Shown one piece after another: positions 27,605 to 35,899 of a DNA stretch of 59,420 nucleotides. How positions within the stretch are numbered: position 1 is the first letter of the stretch; each line of letters begins with the position of its first letter. The notes beneath the pieces were generated by a model. The model searched no databases, was not told the DNA's origin, and was given only the letters and a program-made list of their open reading frames with translations. Source of the stretch: Pseudomonadota bacterium. Its GTDB lineage: Bacteria; Desulfobacterota; Desulfobulbia; Desulfobulbales; SURF-16. Made by a program: the position numbers and the translations under genes. The stretch lies in contig JAHILF010000065.1 of NCBI GenBank assembly GCA_018897105.1, positions 1 through 59,420 on the forward strand. Reading direction: 5' to 3'.

Positions 27605-28700
27605 ATGTCTGCAGAACTGAAACAAAAACTCCAGGAAATTCAATTAAGGCTGCTGGCCTTGAAGGAGCATCTTTGAATTAGCCGACAAGACGGAAAAATT
27701 GCGGGAACTCGAGCAGAAAACCACTCATCCCGCCTTCTGGAACGATGCGGAAACGGCTAAAAATGTGCAGCAGGCAATCAGCCGACTACAGGAGCCGATC
27801 GAGGGCTATGAGTCCTTAAACCACCTGATGGAAGACGCCGAGGTGCTGCTGGAACTTGCCATCAGCGAACAGGATGCGGAAACGGAGCAGGAGGCACGGC
27901 AGACCCTCAAAGTGCTGGATGAAAGGATTGCCGCCTTTGAACTGGAATGCATGTTTTCCGGTGAACATGATGCGAACAACGCCATGCTCACCATCCATGC
28001 CGGGGCAGGAGGCACGGAGGCTCAGGACTGGGTCAGCATTCTGCTGCGCATGTATATGCGCTGGGCGGAAGGTAAAGGTTTTACTGTCGAAATACTTGAT
28101 TGGCAGCCTGGGGATGAGGCTGGGGTGAAAAGCGCCACTATCATGGTCACGGGACGCTATGCTTACGGCTATCTCCGTTCGGAAATGGGTATTCACCGCA
28201 TGGTGCGTATTTCCCCCTTTGATGCCGGGGGCAGGCGCCACACCTCTTTCGCCTCGGTTTTTATCTTCCCGGAACTTGATGACACCATTGTGGTTGATAT
28301 CAACGACAAGGACCTGCGCATTGACACGTACCGGGCCAGCGGCGCCGGCGGACAGCATGTCAACAAGACCAGCTCAGCCATCCGCATCACCCATCTGCCG
28401 ACCAACACCGTTGTCCAGTGCCAGAATGAACGCTCCCAGCACCGCAACAAGGACACGGCCATGAAGATGCTCAAATCCCGACTGTATGAGCGGGAAAGGC
28501 AGTTGCAGCGGGTGCAGCGCGACGAAATGGGCGGCGAAAAAAAGGAAATCGCCTGGGGCAGCCAGATCAGATCGTATGTCATGCAGCCTTACCAGCTGAT
28601 CAAGGATCATCGCACCAACCATGAAACCGGTAATGTTGATGCTGTCCTTGATGGAGTCCTTGATCCGTTCATTAAGGCATATCTGCTCTGGCAGAAGTGA
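27605..28700 (+). CDS. prfB: Peptide chain release factor 2, with programmed +1 frameshift
   Basis: RF2 ends translation at UGA and UAA. The gene starts at ATG 27605 and reads 23 codons to CTT followed by an in-frame TGA at 27674. Skipping one base continues as GAA TTA GCC in the frame that runs to 28700, giving 364 residues, the normal RF2 length. The GGQ peptidyl-hydrolysis motif is in SGAGGQHVNKTSSAIRI, and the RF2 signature TIHAGAGGTEAQDW is present. The following Fe-S gene overlaps its stop by four bases (GTGA). The gene lies directly right of the accessory island. Confidence 0.96.
27662..27676 (+). promoter_or_regulatory. prfB recoding site (autoregulatory +1 frameshift)
   Basis: AAGGAG-CAT-CTT-TGA combines an internal Shine-Dalgarno element (AAGGAG) three bases before the slippery CTT codon and the TGA stop. 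The canonical E. coli site is AGGGGG-TAT-CTT-TGA-C. Here the base after the stop is A rather than C, and the internal SD differs. Low RF2 favours the shift and thus RF2 synthesis. Confidence 0.93.
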
Positions 28701-29941
28701 AAAGCACAGGTAAACAGCAGACAGCAGGTGACCAATGCGCCAAATGCGGAGCATGCACCGCTGTCTGCCCGGTTTATCAGGTTACCGGACGTGAATCCCA
28801 CACTGCCCGCGGCAGACTTCATCTGCTGAGCCGCCTCACCAATCCCGTTTCTTCCGTGTACGGCAAAATCGTCTCCGCCTGCCTGCTGTGCGGCGCCTGT
28901 CTTGACGCCTGCCCCCGGAAAATCGACACCCTCACCCCGCTGATCAGGGCCCGTGAACAGTTGCCGCTGGCTGCCCGGTACCGGTTTCTGGAAAAGTTTG
29001 TTGCCAGAAAAACCCTCGCCTCTCCCCGGCTGCTGGGCGGCCTTGCCAGCCTCAGACAGAAACTGCTGCAGCACCTGCCCAAAACGAGCGGCCTGTGGCT
29101 GAAGCTTGCGCTGCTGCCCGAGGATTATGCACCCGAGGAGGCCCAGCCCGCTTTGCCGGCCGGCCAACCGGGCGGCGCCCCGCCTGTGGTCAGCTACTTC
29201 AGCGGCTGCCTGGCCCGTTATCTGAGCCCGGACATCGGCGCGGCCACCGATTTTCTCACCCGCTGGGTCACCGGCAGCCCCTTGCTGATCCCCGGAGAGC
29301 AGACCTGCTGCGGCCTAGCCTCTTTTGCCGGGGGCAGCAGAGAGGAAGCCCGGGACCTTGCCAGGAAAAACATCGCGGCCTTTGCCGGCCATGCGCTTCC
29401 CATCCTCACCTCCTGCGCCTCCTGTTACAGCCACCTGCGCTCCTATCCCGTCCTGCTGGCCGATGACCCGCACTGGCGCAGCAAGGCAGAGGATTTTGCC
29501 GGGCGGGTGCGGGAATTTTCCCGCTTTTTCCTGGAGGCTGGGCTTGCCCCCCCCGCCAGCCCGGTGACCGCGGAGCAGGGAGATCCTGCCGGCATTTTCT
29601 ACCACGATCCCTGCCATCTCCGCTTCAGCCCGGAAAAAATCATGGGCCAGCCGCGCCGTCTGCTTGCCAATATCATGGGCGCTCCACCCCTGGAGCTTGC
29701 CGGCGGGCCGCACTGCTGCGGTCAGGGCGGACTCTTCCATCTCGCCCATCCGCAGCTTTCCCAGCAGATTTTAGCCGTCCCCATGGCGCAATTGCTGGAA
29801 CTATCGGCTTCCCATGTTGTCACCACCTGCAGCGGTTGCCTGCTGCAATGGCAGCAGGGATTGCGACAGACAGAATTTTCCGGCCGGGTATGCCACATGG
29901 CGGTTTTGCTGGCCGGAATCATCCCGCAGAAAGGCGGCTAA
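28697..29941 (+). CDS. GlcF-like (Fe-S)-binding oxidoreductase subunit
   Basis: The 414-residue protein has two 4Fe-4S motifs near the N-terminus, CAKCGACTAVCP (about 14-25) and CLLCGACLDACP (about 62-73), and two CCG-type domains with CCGLASF near 211 and CCGQGG near 340. This is the layout of the glycolate oxidase iron-sulfur subunit and of related LutA/heterodisulfide-reductase-like subunits that pass electrons from a flavoprotein. No glcD-type flavoprotein gene adjoins it, so the substrate is open. The GTG start overlaps the prfB stop, giving translational coupling. Confidence 0.88.
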   Translation: MKSTGKQQTAGDQCAKCGACTAVCPVYQVTGRESHTARGRLHLLSRLTNPVSSVYGKIVSACLLCGACLDACPRKIDTLTPLIRAREQLPLAARYRFLEKFVARKTLASPRLLGGLASLRQKLLQHLPKTSGLWLKLALLPEDYAPEEAQPALPAGQPGGAPPVVSYFSGCLARYLSPDIGAATDFLTRWVTGSPLLIPGEQTCCGLASFAGGSREEARDLARKNIAAFAGHALPILTSCASCYSHLRSYPVLLADDPHWRSKAEDFAGRVREFSRFFLEAGLAPPASPVTAEQGDPAGIFYHDPCHLRFSPEKIMGQPRRLLANIMGAPPLELAGGPHCCGQGGLFHLAHPQLSQQILAVPMAQLLELSASHVVTTCSGCLLQWQQGLRQTEFSGRVCHMAVLLAGIIPQKGG

Positions 29942-30083
29942 AGATACCCTGCGTTTTGCCCTGACCACCTTTTTCCAATTCCTGGCAAAATAACAGTTGA
30001 AAATTATCAGCGGATCAAGAACAATTGGCGACAACAAAATACGTATTACCGTTATTTCTCCCACTTATCTATCAGGAGGTTGT

Positions 30084-30947
30084 ATGAGAATAAAAACGTT
30101 TTTTCTGTTAGCATTTATCTGTGCCATGGGCATTTGCCTCACCGCCCAGGCCAAGGTTGACTCGGAAATAAGCAATTCCTTCAAGGCAGCCAGCGCCCCT
30201 CTTGATCTTGCCAGTTCCGTTAACGGCAAATATGTCTTTGTATTAAGCAAAGGCAGCGTGGATATTTACACCAATGACGGCAAGTTGGAGGATTCCATCT
30301 CCGTTGATCCCTCCTTCAACCACATTTCGGTCTCCGGGCTGGATCTGGCCAATCTCGAAGACAAAATTTTTCTCAGCAGTGAATCCACGGGCAAAGTACA
30401 AGAACTTAGCTACTCCTTCATCGTCTCCATCGACATCACCAATGCTTCTTTCCTCGGCATGCCCAATGCCCCGGTAAACATTGTCATCTTCAGCGACTTT
30501 CAATGCCCTTACTGCTCCAAACTCGGACCGACCTTTGATGAAATTCTGAAAAAGAACCTGGAAACCGTCAAAATCTCCTACAAACACTTTCCCATCCGCG
30601 GCCATGCCCAGGGCGTACCGGCAGCCCTTGCTGCCATTGCCGCCCAGAAACAGGGGAAATTCTGGCAGTATCACGATCTTCTCTTTCAGAACATGAGAGA
30701 CCTCAAACCGGAGAAATACATTGAAATAGCTACATCTATCGGTCTGAACATGGATCAGTTCAAAAAGGATATGGCCGATCCGCAGAGCATGGCCCAAGTG
30801 AGCAAGGACCAGCAGGACGGCGCCCAAGCCGGGGTAAAGGGGACGCCTTCCATTTTCATCAACGGCAGGAAAGTGAAAGACAGAACCGTTGCCGGCATGC
30901 AGAAACTCATTGACGAGGAACTGGCAAAAATCAAGAGCCGTCAATAG
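30084..30947 (+). CDS. Periplasmic DsbA/DsbG-like thioredoxin-fold protein
   Basis: The 287-residue protein has a cleavable signal peptide (MRIKTFFLLAFICAMGICL, then TAQA) and a thioredoxin-fold domain with the active-site CPYC near 141-144 in FSDFQCPYCSKLGP, and the cis-Pro loop VKGTPSIFING near 255. The roughly 110 residues between signal and thioredoxin domain resemble an extra N-terminal domain seen in some disulfide isomerases. I place the start at ATG 30084 with AGGAGG before it, not at an upstream TTG. It should act in disulfide formation, reduction or isomerisation in the periplasm. phoH starts five bases after its stop. Confidence 0.9.
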   Translation: MRIKTFFLLAFICAMGICLTAQAKVDSEISNSFKAASAPLDLASSVNGKYVFVLSKGSVDIYTNDGKLEDSISVDPSFNHISVSGLDLANLEDKIFLSSESTGKVQELSYSFIVSIDITNASFLGMPNAPVNIVIFSDFQCPYCSKLGPTFDEILKKNLETVKISYKHFPIRGHAQGVPAALAAIAAQKQGKFWQYHDLLFQNMRDLKPEKYIEIATSIGLNMDQFKKDMADPQSMAQVSKDQQDGAQAGVKGTPSIFINGRKVKDRTVAGMQKLIDEELAKIKSRQ

Positions 30948-30952
30948 TTCCC

Positions 30953-31960
30953 ATGCTGAACACTGCAACACAGAAACAACTTTCATTTACCGATAATGAA
31001 GCGGCCCGCCTGCTGTATGGCGACCTGAACCGCAATTTGCTGGCCATTGAAAAGGCGGTGGGTGTTACGGTCAAGGCTCGGGGAACGACACTGACCATCT
31101 CCGGCCCTGATCACGACGTAGCAACCACCGTGGCCACCCTCAATCAGCTTTACGACCTCATCGTCACCGGTTATCCGATCTATGCGGCGGATGTGGCCTA
31201 CGCCCTGAGAATCATGGAGCGTTCGCCCCAGACCAGCCTGAAGGAAATCTTTCTCGATCAGGTCTATATCACGGCCAAGCACAGGATTGTCTCGCCCAAG
31301 AGCATCAACCAGAAACTCTATATCGATGCCATCCGCAACAACGACATCGCCTTTGGCATCGGACCTGCCGGCACCGGCAAAACATATCTGGCCGTGGCCA
31401 TGGCCATCGCCGCCTACAGCGCCAATCTGGTCAAATCCATCATTCTCACCCGGCCGGCGGTTGAAGCCGGGGAAAACCTGGGTTTTCTGCCGGGTGATCT
31501 GGTGGAAAAAATCAATCCCTACCTGCGGCCGCTGCATGACGCCCTTAACGACATGCTCGGCAGGGAACGGGCCAAGGAACTGATGGAGCGGGAGATTATC
31601 GAAATCGCCCCTCTTGCCTTTATGCGAGGCCGCACCTTAAACAATGCCTTTGTTATTCTCGATGAGGCCCAGAACACCACCCCTGCCCAGATGAAAATGT
31701 TTCTCACCCGGCTGGGCTTTAATTCCAAAGCAGTCATAACCGGTGACATCACCCAGATAGACCTTCCCCGGGACCGGGGTTCAGGACTGATCCACGCCGC
31801 CAGAATTTTGAATAAAATAAAAGGGATTTCCTTCAGCTATTTCACTGATATTGACGTGGTTCGCCACCCGCTGGTGCAACAGATCATACGGGCCTATGAA
31901 AAAAAAGAAAAAAGTCACCTGAAAAAGGAGAAGGGTGATGCCCGTCCTGCTCAGAAGTGA
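30953..31960 (+). CDS. phoH: PhoH-family ATPase
   Basis: The 335-residue protein has an N-terminal KH-like region and a P-loop domain with Walker A GPAGTGKT near 136-143 and Walker B FVILDEAQN near 232. RGRTLNNAF and TGDITQIDLPR are family hallmarks. PhoH (YbeZ) works together with the endoribonuclease YbeY, whose gene overlaps its 3' end, presumably in rRNA or ribosome quality control. Length fits the YbeZ subfamily. Confidence 0.94.
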   Translation: MLNTATQKQLSFTDNEAARLLYGDLNRNLLAIEKAVGVTVKARGTTLTISGPDHDVATTVATLNQLYDLIVTGYPIYAADVAYALRIMERSPQTSLKEIFLDQVYITAKHRIVSPKSINQKLYIDAIRNNDIAFGIGPAGTGKTYLAVAMAIAAYSANLVKSIILTRPAVEAGENLGFLPGDLVEKINPYLRPLHDALNDMLGRERAKELMEREIIEIAPLAFMRGRTLNNAFVILDEAQNTTPAQMKMFLTRLGFNSKAVITGDITQIDLPRDRGSGLIHAARILNKIKGISFSYFTDIDVVRHPLVQQIIRAYEKKEKSHLKKEKGDARPAQK

Positions 31961-32399
31961 AGTCAAGCCCTCGCCGGTCACCCTTGCCTGGTTGAAGAAA
32001 ACCGCCACCGCACTACTTCGGCATGCCGGCAGGAAGCAGTGCGAATTAAGCATTCTGCTGGTTGATGACAGCCGCATGGCCGAGCTGAATACCACCTACC
32101 GTGGCATCAGCAAACCGACCAATGTGCTATCCTTTCCCATGACTGACGACCCTTCCTCTCCTGCACCGCAACTGCTGGGAGATATCGTTATTTCCCTCGA
32201 TACCGCGGCGCGGGAGGCTTTGGCTTGCGGCAGAACCCTGGAAGATTATATCTCCGTCCTGCTGGTTCATGGCCTTGTGCATCTACTTGGTTATGACCAT
32301 GAGCGTGGAGAAGATGATGCTGCAGAGATGACGGCAAGGGAAAAAGAACTGCTGCAGAAGCTGGTCAACGCAAAGGTGCTTGCCCCTTTGTCTGAATAG
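31938..32399 (+). CDS. ybeY: Endoribonuclease YbeY
   Basis: The 153-residue protein carries the zinc-binding motif HGLVHLLGYDHE (family HGxLHLxGYDHxxxxE) near 113-124 and the upstream signature NTTYRGISKPTNVLSFP. It acts in 16S rRNA 3' end maturation and ribosome quality control. The ATG at 31938 is preceded by AAGGAGAAGG, and a GTG three bases earlier is an alternative. The gene overlaps the phoH 3' end by 23 bases, so the two are coupled. Confidence 0.95.
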   Translation: MPVLLRSEVKPSPVTLAWLKKTATALLRHAGRKQCELSILLVDDSRMAELNTTYRGISKPTNVLSFPMTDDPSSPAPQLLGDIVISLDTAAREALACGRTLEDYISVLLVHGLVHLLGYDHERGEDDAAEMTAREKELLQKLVNAKVLAPLSE

Positions 32400-32506
32400 G
32401 GGTATTTATGAATGCAAAAAAAATAAAATACAGGCGGGGAAAATTTCTTTTCTTTTCGTTTAGTTAAGACCTTTTACGTAACAACCGATTATCCTGAGGG
32501 GAAAAA

Positions 32507-33220
32507 ATGGTTAAGCTTGCCATAAACGTCGATCACGTTGCCACCCTGAGACAGGCCAGAGGCATCGACGAACCTGACCCGGTTCTTGCCGCCGGCATCT
32601 GCGAACTGGCCGGGGCAGCAGGCATTGTTGTTCATCTGCGGGAAGACCGCCGGCATATCCAGGACAGGGATGTGATCCTCCTGCGCCAGACGGTCAAGAC
32701 CAAGCTCAATCTGGAAATGGGGGCAGCCGAGGCAATCATCAATATCGCCCTGAATCTGAAACCGGACATGGTGACCCTGGTCCCTGAAAAAAGAGCGGAA
32801 CTGACCACTGAAGGCGGTCTGGACGTGATCGGCCAAGAGCTGCATCTTGCCAATGTCATCGCCCAAATGAAGGATGCCGGTATTCCGGTCAGCCTCTTTA
32901 TTAATCCTGATGCCGAGCAGATCAAGGCAGCCAGAAAAGTTGGCGCGACCTTTGTTGAAATACACACGGGCCGATATAGCGATGCGGTAAGTGATGCGGA
33001 AGAAGACCGGGAATTTGCCATGATTGTTGCAGCCGTAAATGCCGCTCATGAGGAAGGACTGCGGATCAATGCCGGACACGGTTTAAATTACCTGAATACG
33101 GCCAGGATTGCCGCGCTTGACAAGATTACAGAACTCAGTATCGGCCATGCGGTTATGGCCAGGGCTATCTATGTGGGACTGGACCAGGCGGTGCGGGAGA
33201 TGCTCGCCCTCTGCGTCTGA
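32507..33220 (+). CDS. pdxJ: Pyridoxine 5'-phosphate synthase
   Basis: The 237-residue protein has the PdxJ N-terminus (LAINVDHVATLRQARG), LREDRRHIQDRDV near 45, NLEMGA near 68, TLVPE(K)RAELTTEGGLDV near 98, and INAGHGLNY near 190. It condenses 1-deoxy-xylulose 5-phosphate with 3-amino-2-oxopropyl phosphate to give pyridoxine phosphate in the DXP-dependent vitamin B6 pathway. Length and motifs are normal. GAGGGG precedes the ATG. A 107-base AT-rich gap separates it from ybeY, so it may have its own promoter. Confidence 0.96.
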   Translation: MVKLAINVDHVATLRQARGIDEPDPVLAAGICELAGAAGIVVHLREDRRHIQDRDVILLRQTVKTKLNLEMGAAEAIINIALNLKPDMVTLVPEKRAELTTEGGLDVIGQELHLANVIAQMKDAGIPVSLFINPDAEQIKAARKVGATFVEIHTGRYSDAVSDAEEDREFAMIVAAVNAAHEEGLRINAGHGLNYLNTARIAALDKITELSIGHAVMARAIYVGLDQAVREMLALCV

Positions 33221-33242
33221 ATAAGTTATTCCTGGGGTTGTG

Positions 33243-33668
33243 TCACCTGAAACTTGAGTACGTACCGCCGCCAGCTACCAGAGGGGAAACATAACACTCG
33301 CCCCGTCGTATTCTGTCCACCGCGATAAAGAGCTCCGTATCGGCATTTTCTTTAAGCAGATATCCTTCCGCTCCGGCAGCCAAAACATAATCCACGTATT
33401 CCTTTTCCCTGTGCATGGTCAGGATCAGAATTTTTACGTTCGGATAGACCATTTTTATCTCACGGGTTGCGGCCAGCCCATGATGATTGGGCATGGAGAT
33501 GCCCCAGATCACCATATCAGGCGGCTCTTTTTGAAAAAAATCAAGAAGCCTCAGGTCGTCCCCTGCCTCCCCGATTACCTTCAGTCCTCCTGCCCCTTCG
33601 AGAAGATCCTTCACGCACTGGCGAAACATGGCATGATCATCTGCCAATACAATACGATACGCGCCCAC
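33243..33668 (-). pseudogene. Decayed receiver-only copy of the downstream response regulator
   Basis: The 141-codon frame is a clear paralogue of the receiver domain of the regulator at 35229-35891 (YRIVLADDHAMFRQ, LILTMH, AGAEGYLLKE are shared). The phospho-accepting Asp is gone: residue 56 is Gly in VIWGISMPN where the intact copy has VILDISMPH. The LuxR helix-turn-helix is missing, since the frame ends in unrelated residues (GGGTYSSFR) after YVSPLVAG. The original ATG is mutated to ACA, leaving a GTG. Similarity extends upstream of the start, so this is a segmental duplication that is decaying. Confidence 0.85.
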
Positions 33669-33719
33669 TGTCGGTTCCCTCAGCCCCTGGCTCTCTCATT
33701 ACCGGCTATCTTCTCGGTC

Positions 33720-33759
33720 AAAAAAAACAGGTCCCCCGGTAAATCCGGGAGACCTGTTT
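33720..33759 (-). terminator. Intrinsic terminator for the tandem-repeat protein gene
   Basis: A 15-bp stem (33725-33739 with 33745-33759, one mismatch) with loop ATTTA is followed on the minus strand by a run of T (plus-strand A run 33720-33727). It lies about 165 bases beyond the stop of the repeat-protein gene and just before the decayed receiver. Confidence 0.9.
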
Positions 33760-33922
33760 CAAACAGCCACTCGGGAGCCCTGAATGAATGTTGGAAAATC
33801 GCTGCCTGCCTGTTGTGCTGTGCGTTACAGCAACGCTGCCCAACGCTCTTTTTTCAGAAAATATCCTAATTACTATTCATTCAGTGTATGCCTAAAACCC
33901 AAGGAGCAGACAAAGACTCTTA

Positions 33923-34654
33923 TCAGGCGTTGCCTTTGCAGTCTTTCAGTTTATCTTTGGTGTTGTCTTTGTCACGTTCGCGGCCGGCCAGAATCATGTT
34001 TACGCTGTCCGTGCTGTAATCCAGGCAGGAGCCGTCTTTAAGCTTGTCTTGATCCTTGATCTGATCTTTGATGACATCGCCTGAAAGCATAAAGCTACCG
34101 CTTACATCTGTGCTGTAATCCAGGCAGGAGCCGTCTTTAAGCTTGTCTTGATCCTTGATCTGATCTTTGATGACATCGCCTGAAAGCATAAAGCTGCCAC
34201 TTACATCTGTGCTGTAATCCAGGCAGGAGCCGTCTTTAAGCTTGTCTTGATCCTTGATCTGATCCTTGATGACATCGCCTGAAAGCATAAAGCTGCCACT
34301 TACATCTGTACTGTAATCCAGGCAGGAGTCGTCCTTCAACCGATCCGGAATTCCGTCCCCTGTTCCGTCGCGCAGTTTATCAGCGGCCAGAGTAAATACG
34401 CCACTCATATCCGTACTGTAATCCAGGCAGGAGCCATCCTTCAACCGATCCCGATCCGGGATTCCGTCCCCTGTTCCGTCGCGCAGTTTATCGGCGGCCA
34501 GAGTAAATACGCCGCTCACATCCGTGGTGTATGGCACGCAGGAGCCGTCTTTAAGTTGTTTTTGATCCCGGTCCTGGCCATCAGCAACCGCAGCACCTGG
34601 GAGAGTTACGAACATGAATGCCGTTGTCATGAGAATAGCTGTACGTTTAATCAT
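33923..34654 (-). CDS. Secreted protein made of six tandem Cys-containing repeats
   Basis: The 243-residue protein has a signal peptide (MIKRTAILMTTAFMFVTLPG, then AAVA-DG) followed by six repeats of 31-37 residues. Each begins LKDGSCLDYSTD or a variant, with one Cys per repeat, and continues with SGSFMLSGD or SGVFTLAAD and an Asp/Lys-rich part such as KDQIKDQDK or DGTGDGIPDR. The last two motifs recall calcium-binding DxDxDG-like loops, but this is only suggestive. It ends with a further Cys. I do not recognise a family. It should be periplasmic or extracellular. It lies between a sensory operon and a decayed copy of that operon's regulator. AAAGGCGG lies ahead of the ATG. Confidence 0.85.
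   Translation of the reverse strand: MIKRTAILMTTAFMFVTLPGAAVADGQDRDQKQLKDGSCVPYTTDVSGVFTLAADKLRDGTGDGIPDRDRLKDGSCLDYSTDMSGVFTLAADKLRDGTGDGIPDRLKDDSCLDYSTDVSGSFMLSGDVIKDQIKDQDKLKDGSCLDYSTDVSGSFMLSGDVIKDQIKDQDKLKDGSCLDYSTDVSGSFMLSGDVIKDQIKDQDKLKDGSCLDYSTDSVNMILAGRERDKDNTKDKLKDCKGNA
34011..34555 (-). repeat. Tandem coding repeats with 99-, 105- and 111-bp periods
   Basis: Landmarks such as GTGCTGTAATCCAGGCAGGA recur at 34011, 34110, 34209, 34308, 34413 and 34524, that is with spacing 99, 99, 99, 105 and 111. The 99-bp units differ by only a few bases, which indicates recent duplication and probable length variation between strains. Confidence 0.92.
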
Positions 34655-35228
34655 CTGTTTATCCGCCTTTAAATTGTCTTAGGTTAATTATTTCTTTGTG
34701 TTACCAGAACCTTCAGGTGCCCTTTCCGGGGTTCACCTTGCTGCCTTCAGCCCCCAACTACCTCATTTCAAGTATCTCCCCCATGCGATACTTCCGAGTG
34801 CCGACAGGCAGGACTCAAAAACTAAAACCGTGCTCATCGCTTTTTTCCCTTCACCTCCTTGCCGGGATTTTTGTCCGCGTCCTCCCCAGGCTCCAATGGG
34901 GGAAACGCAACCCGCCGCATGTATTATTGCAGCTTTTTCAGCAACTCCCTGTTTCTTGATTCCAGCCGGAAGAAAAAACATAAAGCCGCAGGAATTTTTT
35001 GTTGCCGTAAAATGGATAAGGATCTATAGGAGCCGCAAGTTCGAATCGTTTGAATGAAATTTTTATCGAACTCGAAAAGATCCCCCCGTTTGAATGGAAC
35101 TTTACGACTTAAAGAGCTCGGAAACAATCCGGCGAACTACTCAAGACTTAATCAGATTAACTACCTATTGACGGATGGGTATTACTACTCAGAAGTGAGA
35201 TAATAGCAGGTTTTTAAAGGATTTTTCT
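34655..35228. other. Intergenic region, no supported gene
   Basis: About 575 bases lie between the repeat-protein gene and the NarL-type regulator. Short open frames on both strands have no ribosome binding site or motif. In the leader of the repeat-protein gene (34715-34738) a small stem, AGGTG/CACCT extended by CCC/GGG, could form. I cannot assign it to a known riboswitch. Confidence 0.45.
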
Positions 35229-35891
35229 TTATTTGGTGGACAGAATATAGCCCTTGTTTAGGGCATATTTTACCAGATTGGCGGTTTGTTTGATGTTCAG
35301 CTTGCGCATGATATTGGCGCGGTGATTTTCCACGGTACGGCTACTGATAAAGAGCAGATCGGCAATCTCCTTGTTGGAGATCCCCTCTGCAATCAGCTTC
35401 AGAATTTCCCGTTCCCGGGTGGTCAGAGGATCGGATAGGGAAGACATCTCTCCTTTGTGGGAGGCCTGCACCAGATCAAAGGCAAATTCCCCGGACAGGA
35501 GCGGCGAGATATAGCAACCGTTGTCCCTGATCTTTTCGATGGCGGCAAAGAGTTCCGTATCCGCATCCTCCTTGAGCAGATATCCTTCCGCTCCGGCTGA
35601 CAGGGCGGAATAAACGTAATCCTTGTCCTTGTGCATGGTCAGGATCAATACCTTCACATCGGCGGAGATCATTTTAATCTCCCGGGTTGCCTCAAGCCCG
35701 CGGAGATGCGGCATGGATATGTCCAGAATCACCAGATCAGGTGTTCCCTGCCGTAAAAGTTCAAGAAGCATGAGGCCATCGCTCGCCTCCCCGACAACCT
35801 CAAGGCCCTCGACAGTTTCGAGAATATTTTTGATACCCTGACGGAACATGGCATGATCATCGGCCAGCACAATACGATACGGCGTCACCAT
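35229..35891 (-). CDS. NarL/FixJ-type response regulator
   Basis: The 220-residue protein has an N-terminal receiver with acidic pair ADD near 10-12, phospho-accepting Asp near 57 (VILDISMPH) and the conserved Lys in GYLLKED, and a C-terminal LuxR-type helix-turn-helix (LTTREREILKLIAEGISNKE near 145). ATG 35891 has GAGG seven bases upstream and is preferred over a GTG at 35903. It follows the kinase at 35900 directly and is its cognate regulator. Its targets are unknown, but the tandem-repeat protein gene next door is a candidate. Confidence 0.94.
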   Translation of the reverse strand: MVTPYRIVLADDHAMFRQGIKNILETVEGLEVVGEASDGLMLLELLRQGTPDLVILDISMPHLRGLEATREIKMISADVKVLILTMHKDKDYVYSALSAGAEGYLLKEDADTELFAAIEKIRDNGCYISPLLSGEFAFDLVQASHKGEMSSLSDPLTTREREILKLIAEGISNKEIADLLFISSRTVENHRANIMRKLNIKQTANLVKYALNKGYILSTK

Positions 35892-35899
35892 CGGTTTCC

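Noticed and set aside
27605-27676. Short frame ending in TGA as a sign of a broken prfB
   Set aside because: The stop is the conserved RF2 autoregulatory frameshift site, and the joined protein has the normal length.
34011-34555. Regular 99-bp repeats as a CRISPR array
   Set aside because: The units encode a continuous protein with a signal peptide. They have no repeat/spacer alternation and no cas genes are near.
34715-34738. Small hairpin in the repeat-protein leader as a c-di-GMP or other known riboswitch
   Set aside because: The stem is short, and the conserved loop sequences of the classes I know are not present.
35030-35050. GTTCGAATC, a T-loop-like motif hinting at a tRNA
   Set aside because: No acceptor, D or anticodon stem can be formed around it on either strand.
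34696-35057. Open frames of 87 and 119 codons in the gap before the NarL-type regulator
   Set aside because: They overlap in different frames without ribosome binding sites or recognisable sequence.
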